Of a stretch of DNA of 64,000 nucleotides, positions 62,232 to 64,000 are shown in pieces. The position numbers were made by a program, and so were the translations under genes. This DNA is from Paracyclopina nana (lineage: Eukaryota > Arthropoda > Copepoda > Cyclopoida > Cyclopettidae). The notes beneath the pieces are model-generated. The model had not been told where the DNA came from. It saw only the letters and a program-made list of their open reading frames with translations, and did not search any database. Location: positions 6,262,001-6,326,000 of the forward strand of contig JAGUCH010000004.1 of the NCBI GenBank assembly GCA_019096065.1. Direction: 5' to 3'. The stretch's first letter is position 1; each line of letters starts with the position of its first letter.

Positions 62232-62595
62232 CGCGAGTTGATTGGGATTGGAATATCTCTAGAAAAGTGACCAGCTTGGACGAAGTCCGATGGGAGAATG
62301 ATCAACATTAAGTGAAAGCTGAGAGTTGCAACTGCCTGTTGCACCCTCGCTACGTTTCTCGACCTAGGAAGTCAAAAATGTCCGTGCAACTCGACGATGA
62401 GCGTGCGCGCACGCGCCCATCTTATAAGGAAGTGGTATAAGTCCTGTTACCCTGTTCTTTTTTACCTAGACAAAAAATGACCTTGGGTTTTTTAAAAGGG
62501 ACAACCCACGCATTTAAATGCCCGAGAGTGTGGGGCATACCTGTAAAGATGCGTATAAAAAGGGCAGGTTACGGCCTTACAGCAACAGTCTGGAA
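62232..62595. promoter_or_regulatory. Shared divergent promoter region with TATA box for the plus-strand ORF
   Basis: This lies between the minus-strand membrane-protein gene and the plus ORF. TATAAAAAG at about 62554-62562 sits 33-42 bases before an in-frame ATG at 62596, suggesting that transcription starts inside the first 26 codons of the longest ORF. A palindromic CATTTAAATG lies near 62511. Confidence 0.4.
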
Positions 62596-63894
62596 ATGAG
62601 CGATAGCTTGAATAGCCTCGATAATCTAAGGATGTCTCTGATCACCGAATCCATGGAAGGAGAATCTGCATTGGTCTCTATGATGGAGACTGATAAGACT
62701 GGAGAGTTCAACGAACAAGAGGTTAGTGAGCTCCTCAAGGATGATGAGCCAGTTATGGATCGCAACATGCCTGCTGCCAATATTGAGAACCAAGCCCAGA
62801 ATCAGACGACTAGGCACCAGGACCAAGAGGAACCCCTCGAGGTCCCATTGGAAAGGGTATCCTCCAGTTTGGGGTACCCATTGCCATTTGAGGATTTGAT
62901 CAGGCCTCCCCACATGGAGGGTCTACAGGCCTATGCGAGGGAGGCGAGCCGGACCAGAGCTACTATACAGCAGCACTATGATGCAAGCCTGTTGAAGATA
63001 GCTACGGAAGAGGTCATGACTGTTGGAAAGGAGGTGCCTTTTGACCTAACGATTAGGATAAATGGAGAACCCTATGAACGGACCGAGCCTCGTAGGCCAT
63101 TGAAGGTGAAAAACTTTGACTGCATTGAATTGATTATCGAGCCAGTGAGTAAAGGAGGGGAGATTCCCGATTTTCTTGTTATATTTCCGATGCTAGACAA
63201 TCTACCAGTCTACAATTTGCCTGACAAGATGGAATATGACGAGAATGTCCATAAGTTGGCCAATGTCAGGAGTTGGTCTGCCGTCCAGAGCCCAACAGCT
63301 GTTGGGTATTATGTTCATGGAATCCGTGGACAGGGTGGAGCTCAACTCCCTGTAGTAGTCTCCAAACATTATACCAAGCGAGGCTGCATTCAGATCATGC
63401 CAACATTGGACTCATCATTTTGGGATCCGCGGATGTTCCATGATTTGACGTCGCCTTACTTGCAACTGTATGTGGGACCGCCGTCCTGCCTTAACAATGG
63501 CGTGGCCCAAGCACCACGAAAATTGGACGTGAAGATCGATATGACCGCACTCCTGCCTACCATGGTAGCCCAGTTTGTCGATCGAGCCATTGGAACATAT
63601 CCGCAATGCGTGAGGTACACAGCCGGGGCCAGGCCCCAAAAACTAGCCGCGTTTGTGGAGAAGTCTTGGCAACAAAAACCAAGGCGAGGACCTAGACTGT
63701 ACGCCGATGTAGCGCGTGGGCGCCCTTTTGGCGCAGGAACGAATGGACCAGACATGTTGCACGCTAAGCGCTCCAAAGTCGATAAGAATAAGGAGCGTGT
63801 GAACTATCTCCTTCAGGCTAAAATGGAGGAAATGACCCCCAGCGACATCAAGGTATTCACTGAGGCGATTAATGGATTTGTCGGGCAGTTCTAA
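62518..63894 (+). CDS. Unrecognised 458-residue protein
   Basis: Longest frame from ATG 62518; an upstream TATA-like element favours the second ATG at 62596 (432 residues). The N-terminal about 100 residues are acidic and Gln/Glu/Met-rich. The central 250 residues look compact and beta-rich (VPFDLTIRINGEPYERTEP, DFLVIFPMLDNLPVYNLP, YLQLYVGPPSCL, KLDVKIDMTALLP). The C-terminal 90 are basic (QQKPRRGPRLYADVARGR) ending in a short helix. A compact core with a basic tail could suit a nucleic-acid-binding or capsid-like protein, but no family motif is visible and this is only a guess. It is intact and single-exon, unlike the host genes, and divergent from the spliced gene on the other strand. Confidence 0.7.
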   Translation: MPESVGHTCKDAYKKGRLRPYSNSLEMSDSLNSLDNLRMSLITESMEGESALVSMMETDKTGEFNEQEVSELLKDDEPVMDRNMPAANIENQAQNQTTRHQDQEEPLEVPLERVSSSLGYPLPFEDLIRPPHMEGLQAYAREASRTRATIQQHYDASLLKIATEEVMTVGKEVPFDLTIRINGEPYERTEPRRPLKVKNFDCIELIIEPVSKGGEIPDFLVIFPMLDNLPVYNLPDKMEYDENVHKLANVRSWSAVQSPTAVGYYVHGIRGQGGAQLPVVVSKHYTKRGCIQIMPTLDSSFWDPRMFHDLTSPYLQLYVGPPSCLNNGVAQAPRKLDVKIDMTALLPTMVAQFVDRAIGTYPQCVRYTAGARPQKLAAFVEKSWQQKPRRGPRLYADVARGRPFGAGTNGPDMLHAKRSKVDKNKERVNYLLQAKMEEMTPSDIKVFTEAINGFVGQF

Positions 63895-64000
63895 AAAATG
63901 AAATTACCCTTCAGAATCGAATTGTACATATTGATAAAATACTTGGTTGTGGGCCAATACTCTTAACCTTTTACCATACATGTCGACATGCTATGATAAT
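63895..64000. other. End of window, 3' flank of the 458-residue ORF
   Basis: A/T-rich; no AATAAA seen before the window ends. Confidence 0.4.

Overview
The window is from an animal nuclear genome and carries intron-containing metazoan genes: a plasma-membrane calcium pump, FoxN1/4, WASH complex subunit 1, RPL12, DUS2 and an ecto-5'-nucleotidase. Introns are short to moderate with clear GT...polypyrimidine-AG ends. One promoter has a TATA box 30 bp upstream of a TCAGTC initiator, a form typical of arthropods. I read it as an invertebrate, probably an arthropod, without claiming a species.

Positions 1-10,700 hold the 3' part of the calcium pump (PMCA). It has two alternative calmodulin-binding terminal exons and a 69-nt cassette exon between them. 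Positions 12,900-16,550 hold a membrane protein with LNR (Notch-type) repeats plus a kelch-like region, converging on DUS2 with only 8 bases between stop codons. Positions 17,950-23,750 hold FoxN1/4, apparently with two promoters. Positions 26,150-40,850 are very gene-dense: 5'-nucleotidase, an SDR oxidoreductase, a PLCXD-type phospholipase, two tandem 2-O-sulfotransferases, RPL12 (with a likely intronic C/D snoRNA), WASHC1, and a carbonic-anhydrase-like protein that has lost two of three zinc ligands.

From about 41,300 to the end the window is repeat territory. It holds two non-autonomous DNA elements with TA-flanked inverted repeats. It then holds a large, divergent Ty3/Gypsy-like retroelement (about 46.0-56.6 kb). 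That element has a Gag-like ORF, a stop/start overlap, a putative membrane hairpin ahead of the protease, a long uncharacterised block before the reverse transcriptase, an integrase, and a long low-complexity tail. The reading frame breaks at three conserved domains, so this copy is decayed, mis-assembled, or uses frameshifting. I found no LTRs by eye.

The last 5 kb carry an unrecognised 458-aa ORF, divergent from a spliced minus-strand gene for a Pro/Thr-rich single-pass membrane protein, and a second GC-rich spliced minus-strand unit. I could not assign these to any known family. They are the best candidates for something undescribed.
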